This document shows, piece after piece, positions 1-8,754 of a DNA stretch of 64,000 nt. The first letter of the stretch is position 1; each line of letters begins with the position of its first letter. Both the position numbers and the translations under genes were made by a program. The notes under the pieces were generated by a model that was not told the DNA's origin, did not search any database, and was given only the letters and a program-made list of their open reading frames with translations. Origin of the DNA: Verrucomicrobiaceae bacterium (GTDB lineage: Bacteria; Verrucomicrobiota; Verrucomicrobiia; Verrucomicrobiales; Akkermansiaceae); NCBI GenBank assembly GCA_027491155.1, contig JAIXWR010000017.1, positions 1 through 64,000 on the forward strand, in the 5' to 3' direction.

Positions 1-639
1 AAGCACCACGAACGCCGCGGGACCTTGTGGATGGACCGCTTCAAGAGCGTGCTGGTGGAGGACGGCGAGGCGCTGCGGACGATGGCGCTCTACATCGATT
101 TGAACCCGGTGCGGGCGGGTCTGGTGGAGGATCCGAAGGACTACCGGTGGACGGGCTACGGGGAGGCCTGCGGCGGGAGCAAGCGGGCGCGGCGGGGGCT
201 GTGCCGGGTGATGGAGGCACCGATGGATTCGTGGGACGAGAGGCGGGGAAGCCTGACCCCTAGAGAGGCCTACCGGTGCTGGTTGTTCGGTGAGGGTTTG
301 GAGGCGGGAGGGCAGGCAGTGGAATCGGGAGAACGGGCGAGCCGCCCGTTCCACTCTTCCCCGGAGTCCCCTGCATCGCGGCGCGGCTTCTCGAAGGAGA
401 AGGTGGAGTCGGTGCTGAAGAGCAGCGGGAAGCTGTCGCGTGCGGAGCTGCTGCTCTGCCGGGTAAGGTGGTTCAGCGACGGGGTGGCGATCGGGAGCAA
501 GGGTTTCGTGGAAGGGGTGTTCAAGGGCTGTCGAAGCCACTTCGGAGCAAAGAGAAAGACCGGGGCACGGCAGATCCGCGAGGACGAGGCGGGGAGTCTG
601 CATGCGCTCCGGGCACTGCAGGTGGAAGCGGTGACCTGA
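1..639 (+). CDS. REP-associated tyrosine transposase (RAYT/IS200-like), 5' end outside window
   Basis: This is the C-terminal part of a Y1-type transposase of the COG1943 group that mobilises or maintains REP palindromes. The reading frame is open from base 1, so the HUH half lies upstream of the window. The visible part starts KHHERRGTLWMDRFKS and contains the family signature YIDLNPVRAGLV. It is near-identical to residues 189-430 of the full copy at 26484-27776, except for the linker (about residues 100-125 here), which differs in sequence and length. The C-terminal domain (GKLSRAEL..RWFSDGVAIGSKGFV) is conserved. Homology between the copies stops at the stop codon. The linker contains a palindrome at 331-351. 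I am confident of the family but not of activity. Confidence 0.85.
   Translation, partial: KHHERRGTLWMDRFKSVLVEDGEALRTMALYIDLNPVRAGLVEDPKDYRWTGYGEACGGSKRARRGLCRVMEAPMDSWDERRGSLTPREAYRCWLFGEGLEAGGQAVESGERASRPFHSSPESPASRRGFSKEKVESVLKSSGKLSRAELLLCRVRWFSDGVAIGSKGFVEGVFKGCRSHFGAKRKTGARQIREDEAGSLHALRALQVEAVT
331..351. repeat. REP-like palindrome inside transposase linker
   Basis: Perfect inverted repeat GAACGGGCG - AGC - CGCCCGTTC, 9-bp arms and a 3-nt loop, lying in frame in the variable linker of the transposase. The other copy (26484-27776) has no equivalent at this place. RAYT proteins act on such palindromes, so this may be a REP unit that inserted into the gene of its own transposase. That last step is inference. 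Confidence 0.55.
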
Positions 640-661
640 GGACCGGGCCGCGGGCAGGTTC

Positions 662-1162
662 TCACGGGGCTTCTCGGAAGAGCCCGGGTTCCACCGCGGA
701 AAAGCGGGGGAGTTCTTTCGAGAACCTCTTCAGTGCCCGGATGACCTTGGGAACCGCCAGCACCACCAGGCGCACGTTGCCCATGGCGTCGCGGTTCCAT
801 TGGAGCTCGAGTTCGGTGCGGACTCCGTTCACCCGGATCGGGTAAAGGGCGTTGCGAGGGCCTTGGGACTCGATCCGCTGGACCATCTGGCGGGCATGCT
901 TTTCCCCGAAACCCGAGTCGATCTGCTCCACCATGCAGTCGAAAACCTCCGGCAAAAGCGGCGGCGGTATCCGCACTTCGAAACTGCGGCGCGAACTGTA
1001 GGCCATCTCGAGTTCGTCGAGCAGTTCCTCGGAACTGGCCTTGTTGCCCCGATCATAACGCCGCTCGAGCCAGCGCGCGATGAGCCATCCGGACACGAGC
1101 CCGATGCCGACGATGGCAAGGACGATGAGTTGGGCTGGAGGCATCGGATCGACAATCAACAT
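662..1162 (-). CDS. Small membrane-anchored protein of unknown function
   Basis: A 166-residue protein with one N-terminal membrane helix (about residues 11-29, AQLIVLAIVGIGLVSGWLIA) followed by basic residues (RWLERRYDRG), so the soluble part is expected in the cytoplasm. The rest is a mixed alpha/beta domain with no motif I recognise. ATG at 1162 is used; a second Met at 1144 just before the helix is also possible. The gene is divergent from the sensor kinase at 1298 with about 135 bp between them, which may hold promoters for both. It ends 23 bp after the convergent transposase fragment. No function is proposed. Confidence 0.7.
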   Translation of the reverse strand: MLIVDPMPPAQLIVLAIVGIGLVSGWLIARWLERRYDRGNKASSEELLDELEMAYSSRRSFEVRIPPPLLPEVFDCMVEQIDSGFGEKHARQMVQRIESQGPRNALYPIRVNGVRTELELQWNRDAMGNVRLVVLAVPKVIRALKRFSKELPRFSAVEPGLFREAP

Positions 1163-1297
1163 TCATCTCGGGGGGAGTGGCGGTTGGAGGGATCTGCGGG
1201 TGAGACCATGAGGGCCCCGCCGGCGTTCAATGTTTGCCCCGGCGGTGTTCCTTCCACGCTTGCATCCGCGGGAGCGGGGCATTTCATCGGAGCCGAG

Positions 1298-3808
1298 ATG
1301 CAACGAATGGACGGGCGGGTGGCGGGAATCGCGGGCTGGCTGGCGGCCTGCGCGCTGGCCACCGCCTCGCCGGCGTTCCTGCCTTACGAGCAGGATGATG
1401 CCACTCTCCACCTCTGGCACCTCGACGAGGCCGGTCCGCCGTTCAAGGACGACGGGGTGAGTCCCACGCCCCTTCTCGGCCTGCTCCACGGGGCCATGGC
1501 GGGAAAAGCACCCTTTCCGGGTTTCGGTGCGGCCGTGTCCTTCCAACAGACATCCGCGAACTTGGGACCCATCCTGCTGGCCAAGCCCGCGCTCGACTAC
1601 GGACCGAAGGACAACGTGGAAGGCCCGTTTCCCATCGCGGGGCCGGACGGGGCCTTCACTTTCGAAGCTCTCATCAAGCTCGACACCCTGCCCCAGGACT
1701 CGCCGGGGCTGGCGCTGGACATCGTCAGCATGGACGACGACGACAGCGCCAACCGCGTGTTCATTTTCCGGATCGAGAAGCCGGGCTTCCTTTCGTTCCT
1801 CCCGATCTCCGGCAATGCGGTGCGGGGCGGGGGACTCGCGACGATCCCGACCAGCGGGCCGCATGCGATGAGCGCCGGCGACTGGTTCCACGCCGCGGTC
1901 GCCTACGACGGGCGGGAAACCGCGGTGAACAACCTCAAGCTCTACTGGACCCGGCTCGGTGCCGGCAACGAGTCGGCCAACCTCATCGGCCAGGGCACCC
2001 TGACGGCGGACTTGAGCGTTCGCCTCGGCGATTTCGCGATCGGAAACTCCGGCGTTCATCCTTCGGAGTTCTTTCCCGGGTCCATCGATGAAGTGCGGAT
2101 CAGCAGCATTGCCCGGGCACCGTACGATTTTTGCTTCGTCAGCGAGGAAGTCAGGGCCCGGGAGGACGAGTTGTCGCGCCGGCAGCCGCCCCGCCAGCCG
2201 GAGCTCGAACTGGAACTCCAGCAGGTCCTGGTCGGGGAAGCCCCGGTGACGATGCCCGGTGCCGGCCGGCCGCTGGTGCTCGGCTCGGGGCTGCACCGCA
2301 TCGACTTCGACTTCAGCTTCCCGCCCGGTGTGAACGTGGACCCGCTGGCGGTCCGCTGCCACCTGGAAGGGCTCGATGAACAATGGTTACCCTCGGCCCG
2401 CGGGATGACCCTGGAGTGGGACATGCTGGATGCCGCCGGCAATCTGCTGGCGCGCCGGGTTTTCCCGGTCACGGGCGCGAGCCGGAAATGGGAGGTCGAC
2501 GCGGTGAGTTCGCCCCTGATGCGGCGGACCGAGCCGCTTTTCGTGCCCGAGGAGACCCGCAGGATCCGCGTTTCGATGTCTTCGGGGACGCCGGACACGA
2601 CCGGTTCCTGGGTGATCGACGACCTTCTGTTGGCGCGCGCCGGCGCCCCGGCCACCAATCTCTGGGCGGACGGTGAGTTCCGGCAAGGCGAGCGGATGAA
2701 CCAGATCGGCGGGATTCCCCTCGGCTGGGAGCGGCGCGGCAGCGAGCCGGCGATCGCGCGGGTGATGCAGCTGGGCGGCAACGAGGCGCTGGGCCTCTTG
2801 GACGCGGCACAAGCCAGCTCCGCCACCTGGACTTCCACCCGCGAGCTGGGAGTCACCCCGGCGAAAGGCGGGGAGACCTTTCTGCTCGGCTGGTCCGAGG
2901 CTTACAACGTCATCCCCGGGGCCTCGCTGAGGGCGACTTACATGAACGTGCCGCCGGGGCAATACGTGTTCCGGGCGATCGCGGTGGGGACCGATTCCCT
3001 GCCGGCGACGACCTACCTGTCCTTCCCGGTGACGGTCGAGCAGCCGTTCTGGCGGCATTCCTGGTTCGCGCCCACCGTCGTGGCCGGCGGCGTGCTTGCG
3101 GCGGGTTTGCTCATGTTCGCAGCCTACCGCCGCCGTTCGCGCCACCGGCTTGCCGCGATCCGCCTGCAGCATGCGGTGGAACGCGACCGGGCGCGGATCG
3201 CGCGGGACATGCACGACGATCTCGGGACGCGCGTCACGGTGCTCAATCTGGCCGCTTCCTTTCTCCGGCGGTCGATCGGAGGGGATCCGGACAAGGCCCG
3301 GCAGCAATTGATCCGGCTGGAATCCGCGGCGCGCGATCTGGTGCACGCCATGGACGGCCTGGTCTGGGCGGTGAATCCGGCCAACGACACCCTCGACCAC
3401 CTCGCCACCCACTTGTCCGCGGTGGCCCAGGAGATTTTCCGCGACAGCCCGGTCCGGCTGAGGATCGACATTCCCGACGACCTGCCGGCGGTTCCGCTGC
3501 GTTCCGATTTCCGCCATCACTTCGCCCTCGGGGTGAAGGAAGCGCTGCACAACGTGCTGAAGCACGCGGGGCCCTGCGATGCGGTGTTCCGCCTGGCCGT
3601 GGAGGACGGCGCCCTGGTGGCGGAGATCTCCGATCAGGGCGCCGGATTCGACCCGGCCTCGCCGCGCGAGGGCAACGGCTTGCACAATCTTGCGTCGCGC
3701 TTCGGCGAGATCGGCGGGACTTGTGTCATCCAATCCGCGCCGGGAAAAGGAACCCGCGCGCTCTTCCGTTGCCATTTGCCCCAGGATCGGCCATTGCCGC
3801 AGCCATGA
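1298..3808 (+). CDS. Sensor histidine kinase with LamG-type and split Y_Y_Y sensor region
   Basis: An 836-residue NarL/DesK-class kinase. It has a signal peptide (GIAGWLAACALATASPA), a LamG/concanavalin-like domain (about 30-270), a Y_Y_Y-type region, a membrane helix near 589-611 and a cytoplasmic HisKA_3/HATPase domain. The phosphoacceptor is His639 in RDMHDDLG; the N box is EALHNVLKHA (Asn752) and the G boxes are DQGAGFD (from 779) and GNGLHNL. The Y_Y_Y domain is interrupted: its first half (HLEGLDEQWLPS) and second half (YMNVPPGQYVFRAIA) are separated by about 175 residues with a carbohydrate-binding-like look. The open frame runs back to 800, but ATG 1298 gives a signal peptide and avoids overlap with the minus-strand gene. 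TGA overlaps the regulator's ATG. The ligand is unknown; a polysaccharide or glycan is plausible. Confidence 0.9.
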   Translation: MQRMDGRVAGIAGWLAACALATASPAFLPYEQDDATLHLWHLDEAGPPFKDDGVSPTPLLGLLHGAMAGKAPFPGFGAAVSFQQTSANLGPILLAKPALDYGPKDNVEGPFPIAGPDGAFTFEALIKLDTLPQDSPGLALDIVSMDDDDSANRVFIFRIEKPGFLSFLPISGNAVRGGGLATIPTSGPHAMSAGDWFHAAVAYDGRETAVNNLKLYWTRLGAGNESANLIGQGTLTADLSVRLGDFAIGNSGVHPSEFFPGSIDEVRISSIARAPYDFCFVSEEVRAREDELSRRQPPRQPELELELQQVLVGEAPVTMPGAGRPLVLGSGLHRIDFDFSFPPGVNVDPLAVRCHLEGLDEQWLPSARGMTLEWDMLDAAGNLLARRVFPVTGASRKWEVDAVSSPLMRRTEPLFVPEETRRIRVSMSSGTPDTTGSWVIDDLLLARAGAPATNLWADGEFRQGERMNQIGGIPLGWERRGSEPAIARVMQLGGNEALGLLDAAQASSATWTSTRELGVTPAKGGETFLLGWSEAYNVIPGASLRATYMNVPPGQYVFRAIAVGTDSLPATTYLSFPVTVEQPFWRHSWFAPTVVAGGVLAAGLLMFAAYRRRSRHRLAAIRLQHAVERDRARIARDMHDDLGTRVTVLNLAASFLRRSIGGDPDKARQQLIRLESAARDLVHAMDGLVWAVNPANDTLDHLATHLSAVAQEIFRDSPVRLRIDIPDDLPAVPLRSDFRHHFALGVKEALHNVLKHAGPCDAVFRLAVEDGALVAEISDQGAGFDPASPREGNGLHNLASRFGEIGGTCVIQSAPGKGTRALFRCHLPQDRPLPQP

Positions 3809-4458
3809 CCGCCGCGAAACGAACGATCGCCATCGTAGAGGACGATTCGCTGCTCCGCGACTCGTTCCGGGAGGCCTTGTCCGCTTCCGAGAAATGGACC
3901 GTCACGGGGTGCTACGGCCGCGCCGAGTCGGCCTTGCCCGCGCTCCAGAAGGAGGCGCCGGACGCGTGCGTGGTGGACATCCAGCTTCCTGGGCTTTCCG
4001 GCATCCAGCTCCTCCGGAAGCTCAAGCCCCTCTGCCCGGCGACCCAGTTCCTGATGGTGACGGTGTTCGAGGACGCGGACCGGGTCTTCGAGGCGCTGGC
4101 AGCCGGGGCTTCCGGCTATGTGCTGAAGCGCGACATCGATGCCAAGTTGCTGGACGCCCTCGACGACGTGGTCGCGGGCGGATCCCCGATGTCGAGCGGC
4201 ATCGCCCGCAAGGTCGTGCAGCATTTCCAGCTCCCGGTCGCCGAACCGGATGCGGAGTATCACCTGACCCAGCGGGAAAAGGAAACGCTCGACCTCCTCT
4301 CGAAAGGCTATCTCTACAAGGAAATCGCCCACGAGATGGGTGTGCGCTTGGAAACGGTGAGTTTCCATCTGGGGAACATCTACCGGAAACTCCATGTCCG
4401 GACGCGCACGGAAGCGGTGCTGAAATACATGAAGCGGGATCCGGACTCCGGCCCCTGA
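3805..4458 (+). CDS. NarL/LuxR-family response regulator
   Basis: A 217-residue regulator paired with the kinase just upstream through an ATGA overlap, so translational coupling is likely. The receiver domain (about 5-125) has the acidic pair in IVEDDS, phosphoacceptor Asp58 in VVDIQLPG, the switch Thr in MVTVFED and Lys104 in YVLKRDID. The C-terminal LuxR-type HTH (about 150-210) shows LTQREKETLDLLSKGYLYKEIA and VSFHLGNIYRKLHV, which bind DNA as a dimer. The ORF continues upstream to 3721, but those residues lie inside the kinase coding region and ATG 3805 fits the family start. Its targets are not visible; the AraC gene and the 5281-16913 cluster downstream are candidates by position. Confidence 0.93.
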   Translation: MTAAKRTIAIVEDDSLLRDSFREALSASEKWTVTGCYGRAESALPALQKEAPDACVVDIQLPGLSGIQLLRKLKPLCPATQFLMVTVFEDADRVFEALAAGASGYVLKRDIDAKLLDALDDVVAGGSPMSSGIARKVVQHFQLPVAEPDAEYHLTQREKETLDLLSKGYLYKEIAHEMGVRLETVSFHLGNIYRKLHVRTRTEAVLKYMKRDPDSGP

Positions 4459-4520
4459 CGCGGGGCGGGGATGCCGCCTGTCAAAGCTCCCGTAACTGCA
4501 AGTATCTGGAGGCGAGCGAC

Positions 4521-4550
4521 TTGGTTTCCCCCTAGTAAAATACATAGGTA
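4521..4550 (+). promoter_or_regulatory. Possible promoter region for the AraC-type gene
   Basis: An AT-rich patch in otherwise GC-rich DNA. TAAAAT at 4536-4541 matches a -10 box at 5 of 6 positions, but no good -35 box sits at the usual distance. The short inverted CCTA/TAGG pair around it (4531-4534 and 4545-4548) could be an operator half-site pair. Weak call. Confidence 0.2.
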
Positions 4551-4615
4551 TCCAGCACGGCGATCTTCAGATACGGGGTCATCGTCGACCGGTCCCGCAC
4601 CGGACGAAAAACCCT

Positions 4616-5098
4616 ATGAAACTCGAGATTTGCCATCTGGACGGCATGGCCGGGGACTCCTCGCCGGCGGAACCCTCGGTTCCGTGCGGGGATGCTTGCA
4701 GTCATTGGCAGCGTCCGGCTCCGCGGCGTCCGGCGTCCGCGAACCCGCAGGCAACCGGGAAATCCGGGATCGAGAAAGCGATCTACATCATCCGCCACGA
4801 GTATCCGCGCCCGCTCACCGTGAGCTCCATGGCGAGGGAGTGCGGGATGTCGGTCAGGACCCTCCACCGCTGCTACCGCTCGGTGACCGGAAACACCATC
4901 GGCAAGGACCTGACCGCGCGGAGAATCAAGGCGGCGGCGGAAATGCTGGAAGTCGACGGCTCGAAGCTCGAGCCGATCGCCCTCGAAACCGGTCTTGGAA
5001 GCGCCAAGAACCTTTGCCGGCTGTTCAAGGAGCATCTCGGGGTCACCCCGGGACAGTGGAAAGAGTCGCGGAATCGCCAACTGGCGGACCGGTCCTGA
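4616..5098 (+). CDS. Short AraC-family transcriptional regulator
   Basis: A 160-residue protein consisting mainly of the AraC/XylS double-HTH DNA-binding domain (about residues 52-150). Family signatures are LTVSSMARECGMSVRTLHR in the first HTH and the C-terminal block from GLGSAKNLCRLFKEHLGVTPGQW. The usual AraC proteins are about 280-300 residues; here the N-terminal ligand-binding domain is replaced by about 50 low-complexity residues (SPAEPSVPCGDACSH), so it either has no effector or acts through partners. It follows the two-component pair by 157 bp and precedes the Verru_Chthon gene by 182 bp, all on one strand, and is a candidate regulator of that cluster. Confidence 0.88.
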   Translation: MKLEICHLDGMAGDSSPAEPSVPCGDACSHWQRPAPRRPASANPQATGKSGIEKAIYIIRHEYPRPLTVSSMARECGMSVRTLHRCYRSVTGNTIGKDLTARRIKAAAEMLEVDGSKLEPIALETGLGSAKNLCRLFKEHLGVTPGQWKESRNRQLADRS

Positions 5099-5280
5099 AT
5101 CAAGGGTCCAGGCCCTTCGTTCCACCCGAATGGAGGAATTCCGCGCGGCACTTCTTCCCCCTTTCTGGCCGTGGAATTGCCAATATTTACAATGACCATA
5201 CAGAAAATGGGTGCTAGATTCCCTTGAGGCTTGAAAGAACCCATTCTTGTCGGTAACGCCTCCCAACCCGTTTGGAACCC

Positions 5281-8200
5281 ATGAACCTTCCAGCTTCCAC
5301 CGCACGCCGGCCATCGCGGGGCTTCGCGCTGGTCATCACCCTCTCGCTGATGGTGCTGCTCACGGTCGTGGCCATCGGCCTGCTGGGCCTTTCCTCGATC
5401 GCCCTGCGGTCCGGAGGCCGCGACGAAATGGCGGCCCAGGCCCGGGCCAACGCCCGGATGGCGCTGATGCTCGCGCTCGGCGAGTTGCAGCAACAGGCCG
5501 GTCCCGACACGCGGGTGACGGCGCGGGCCGACATTCTCGACGAGAAAAACCCGCCGGTGCTCGGCGTCTGGAAGAGCTGGGAAGGCACCAACCACGACTC
5601 CCAGGGACGACCGATCGCGCCCCGCGGCTACAAGTCGGCCAAGGAACAGCGCTTCCTCGCGTGGCTGGCATCCGGCGATCCGAAAACGCTTCCCGACACC
5701 TCAGCTCGCGACGACAGCGTGGTGCTGGTCGGCCCCCGCTCGGTCGGCGAAGGAGGGGACCGCGGCAAGCTGCAGATCCACCTCGAAGCGGAGGAGATCG
5801 ACGCCCCCGCGGGCAAGGGCGGCTTTGCGTGGTGGATCGGCGGGGAGAACCAGAAGGCCCGCCTGCCCTCCCCCGAGGACACCGGCGATTACGAAACCGC
5901 CGATTGGGCGGTGGCGGCGAAAAGCCACACGACCGTCAATCCCGCGCCGTTCCGGATGGACGACCTGCTCGACGATCCGGCCCCGGCCGCCAAGGCGGTC
6001 AGTTTGCAGGGCGGCGACCTGATCGCGGAAAAGCAGGCTCTCAAGGTGTCGCAGGAATTTTTCCACGATCTCTCCACCACTTCGACCGGCCTGCTCACCA
6101 ACACGGCCACCGGCGGCTGGCGCAAGGACCTCTCGCTGGTCACCGAAAACTGGAACAGCCTCCGCTCTTCCAGCCTGCCCTTCTTCCGCCAGACCCCGGC
6201 CCGGGACATCATGTTCTCCAAGCCGACCGCCGCGGACCCGGTGGCATCCCGGTCGATGATCTACCCGTGGTCGGCCTACCGCGGCGATTCGAGTTCGCCG
6301 CCGATCTACCGCCACGGGCCGGTATCGAGCTGGGAGAACCTCGTGGACTACGCCACCGCCTACAAGCGGGTCACCAGCGGTGCCTCGGGCAAAAGCCGGT
6401 TCTCCAGAGGCAACGCCTCGGTGGCGATCGACGACACCGGCAACACCTTCAACTTCCTCCACCGCGTCCGCATCCTGCCGCTGGTGGCCAGGATCCAGTG
6501 GGTCTTTTCCCACAGCGCCGGTCCGCCCACGGTCACCAATCCGCCGCCCCCGGCCGGCAGCCTCGAAGCCCGCCTGCTGCTGACCCCGGTGATCACGATG
6601 TGGAATCCCTACAACGTCGAGATCACCGCGCCGGCCCTCACCTTCTCGATTCCGAGGCCGCTACCCCCGGCGCTCCAATACACGATCAACGGGGTGAAGA
6701 ATTCGACCTACAACTGCCTGACCGCGGGCAGCACGAATTACACGGGGCTCGCAGCGAACACCAATCTGGTGTACACGATCCCGACCGAGTTCGGGCTCAA
6801 GCCGGGTGAAACCCGGGTTTTCAGTCCCGCCGCGAACAATGTCGTCGCGGCCAGCGGCAGCGCCCTTGCCCTCGAGCAAGGCTACCGCGGAACCGGCGGC
6901 CACTTCTTCCAGGTCAAGGACAGCACCGGCCAGGTCGTCGTCGCTGCCGACAGCGCCACCATCAAGGCCGACGCGAAGTTCGACACCGCCTACGACGACC
7001 GTTCGGTGGGTGTGGGCATCTACCTCGACATGTCGGTCGCCGGCCGCCGCCATCTCGTTTACCGGATGGTCTATCCGCCCTCGATCGCCAACGAGGTCTA
7101 CAAGCCGCTCACCCAGCTCGCCGAGTCCACGCTGGGTGCCGCGAGGACGACCCCGGCCCCTTTCCTGTCCACCGTCTTCGGCGCGCGCATGGCCTCCAAG
7201 ACCCACATCCCGGCCAAGGGTTTCGTGCAGTCGAGCCCGCTCGTCAACTACACCGCGATGGGCGGCAAGGACGTGGTCGAAAGCACCATCGCCCGCCACT
7301 ACGGCGGCACCAGCCATCCGGTGAATTCGCCCTTCGACTACAGCTTCATCAAGCACGCGCCGGGCGGCGACAGCCAGCTGCCGAATGCCAGCGACACCAG
7401 CGGCCGCGGCTACATCGTGACCGGCTTCAACAAGTCCGACGGGCTTTCCCGCTGCGTCATCGCCGAACTTCCGACCCGCCCGCTGGCCTCGCTCGGCGAA
7501 CTCCAGAACTGGGACCTCCGCTACGAGAACCCGATCCCGCCCTACGCCTTCAACCTGATCGGCAACAGCGATGCCTCGCCGCTGCTGCCCCCCAACGCCG
7601 TGGTCAACACCGCCGACGCCAGCCTCGGGGTGAACCTCCAGCACGACGACAGCTACTGTGCGAACCACCTGCTCTTCGACGACTGGTTCTTCTCCACCAT
7701 CGCCCCGGACCCCTCGTCCTTCGGACCCACCGGCGGGCGGACCCAGCAGAAGACCTTCACCGATTTCGTCTCCGGCATCGAGCCGCTCGACAACCGCGCC
7801 TACGGGCCGATCGAAGCCGACGCCCGTCTCGCCGCCGCCGATCCGAGTAAAGCCGACGAACTTTTCCGGAACCAGGTGGCGAAGGCCGAAGGCTACCGCT
7901 CCATCGCCTCCCGCATCGAGGTCGAGGGCATGTTCAACGTCAACTCGACCTCGGTCACCGCCTGGCGCGCCCTACTCGGCCACGCCCGCAACCAGAAGGT
8001 TCCCTACATGCAGGAATCCGGCGGCGGCTGGAGTGTCGATCTCTCCGACGAGGTCGACCATCCCTTCAGCCGCTTCACCATCGCGGGCGATGTGGAAGCC
8101 ACCGAACAGGGGTCGTCCGGGGCCTTTCCGGAAGCCGCGGAATTCGCCGGCTACCGGGTGCTCGACGAGAAAGTCATCGCCGAACTCGCCGAGAAAATCG

Positions 8201-8742
8201 TCGAGCAGGTCCGCGCCCGCGGCCCCTTCCTCTCGCTCGCCGAATTCGTGAACCGCCAGCTTTCCTCCGGCGACCTCGCGCTGGCCGGCGCCATCCAGGC
8301 GGCGCTGAACGAACTCGAGAAATCCGCTTCGTCCAACCCCTACAAGGAGATCCAGGCCACCGTCGGTGCCGCCGGCCAGTCGGTCGCCGCGCCGGTCCGC
8401 GCTGCGGAGGCCGAATACAAATTCCCCGCCGCCGCGGCCGGCTACAACGCCTACGGGGTGCCCGGCTGGACCCGCCAGGCCGACGTCCTCCGCCCGCTCG
8501 CGCCGATCCTTTCCGCCCGCGACGACACCTTCACCATCCGCGCCCACGGCGACGCCCGCGACAAGGACGGCAACATCGTCAGCCGCGCCGTCTGCGAGGC
8601 GGTGGTGCGCCGGACCCGCGAGTACGTCGACCCCGCCGACGCGGCGGACGTCACGACGCTGCCGAAGTCCCCGGTCAACACCGCCTTCGGCCGCCGCTTC
8701 GAAATGGTGAGCTTCCGCTGGCTCTCCCCTTCGGAAATCTGA
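5281..8742 (+). CDS. Verru_Chthon cassette protein A (pseudopilin-like)
   Basis: A 1153-residue protein of a family largely restricted to Verrucomicrobiota. The N-terminus has a basic stretch and RGFALVITLSLMVLLTVVA, a hydrophobic type IV pilin-like segment reminiscent of PilX/GspK minor pilins, so it is probably inserted in the inner membrane and may be cleaved by a prepilin peptidase. The remainder is a long exported domain; near residues 975-1000 FLSLAEFVNRQL resembles the GspK helix-hairpin region. ATG 5281 is chosen over the in-frame TTG at 5272. The families named B, C and D of this cassette are not seen nearby. The next gene starts 12 bp downstream, so they are probably co-transcribed. 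Function is not established; a surface assembly or secretion role is inferred from the N-terminus. Confidence 0.88.
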   Translation: MNLPASTARRPSRGFALVITLSLMVLLTVVAIGLLGLSSIALRSGGRDEMAAQARANARMALMLALGELQQQAGPDTRVTARADILDEKNPPVLGVWKSWEGTNHDSQGRPIAPRGYKSAKEQRFLAWLASGDPKTLPDTSARDDSVVLVGPRSVGEGGDRGKLQIHLEAEEIDAPAGKGGFAWWIGGENQKARLPSPEDTGDYETADWAVAAKSHTTVNPAPFRMDDLLDDPAPAAKAVSLQGGDLIAEKQALKVSQEFFHDLSTTSTGLLTNTATGGWRKDLSLVTENWNSLRSSSLPFFRQTPARDIMFSKPTAADPVASRSMIYPWSAYRGDSSSPPIYRHGPVSSWENLVDYATAYKRVTSGASGKSRFSRGNASVAIDDTGNTFNFLHRVRILPLVARIQWVFSHSAGPPTVTNPPPPAGSLEARLLLTPVITMWNPYNVEITAPALTFSIPRPLPPALQYTINGVKNSTYNCLTAGSTNYTGLAANTNLVYTIPTEFGLKPGETRVFSPAANNVVAASGSALALEQGYRGTGGHFFQVKDSTGQVVVAADSATIKADAKFDTAYDDRSVGVGIYLDMSVAGRRHLVYRMVYPPSIANEVYKPLTQLAESTLGAARTTPAPFLSTVFGARMASKTHIPAKGFVQSSPLVNYTAMGGKDVVESTIARHYGGTSHPVNSPFDYSFIKHAPGGDSQLPNASDTSGRGYIVTGFNKSDGLSRCVIAELPTRPLASLGELQNWDLRYENPIPPYAFNLIGNSDASPLLPPNAVVNTADASLGVNLQHDDSYCANHLLFDDWFFSTIAPDPSSFGPTGGRTQQKTFTDFVSGIEPLDNRAYGPIEADARLAAADPSKADELFRNQVAKAEGYRSIASRIEVEGMFNVNSTSVTAWRALLGHARNQKVPYMQESGGGWSVDLSDEVDHPFSRFTIAGDVEATEQGSSGAFPEAAEFAGYRVLDEKVIAELAEKIVEQVRARGPFLSLAEFVNRQLSSGDLALAGAIQAALNELEKSASSNPYKEIQATVGAAGQSVAAPVRAAEAEYKFPAAAAGYNAYGVPGWTRQADVLRPLAPILSARDDTFTIRAHGDARDKDGNIVSRAVCEAVVRRTREYVDPADAADVTTLPKSPVNTAFGRRFEMVSFRWLSPSEI

Positions 8743-8754
8743 TTCCCTTTTCCC

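Noticed and set aside
5177-5204. Sigma-70 promoter TTGCCA - 16 bp - TACAGA upstream of Verru_Chthon protein A
   Set aside because: The region is AT-rich and a promoter is likely near here, but the -10 match is too poor to assign a position.
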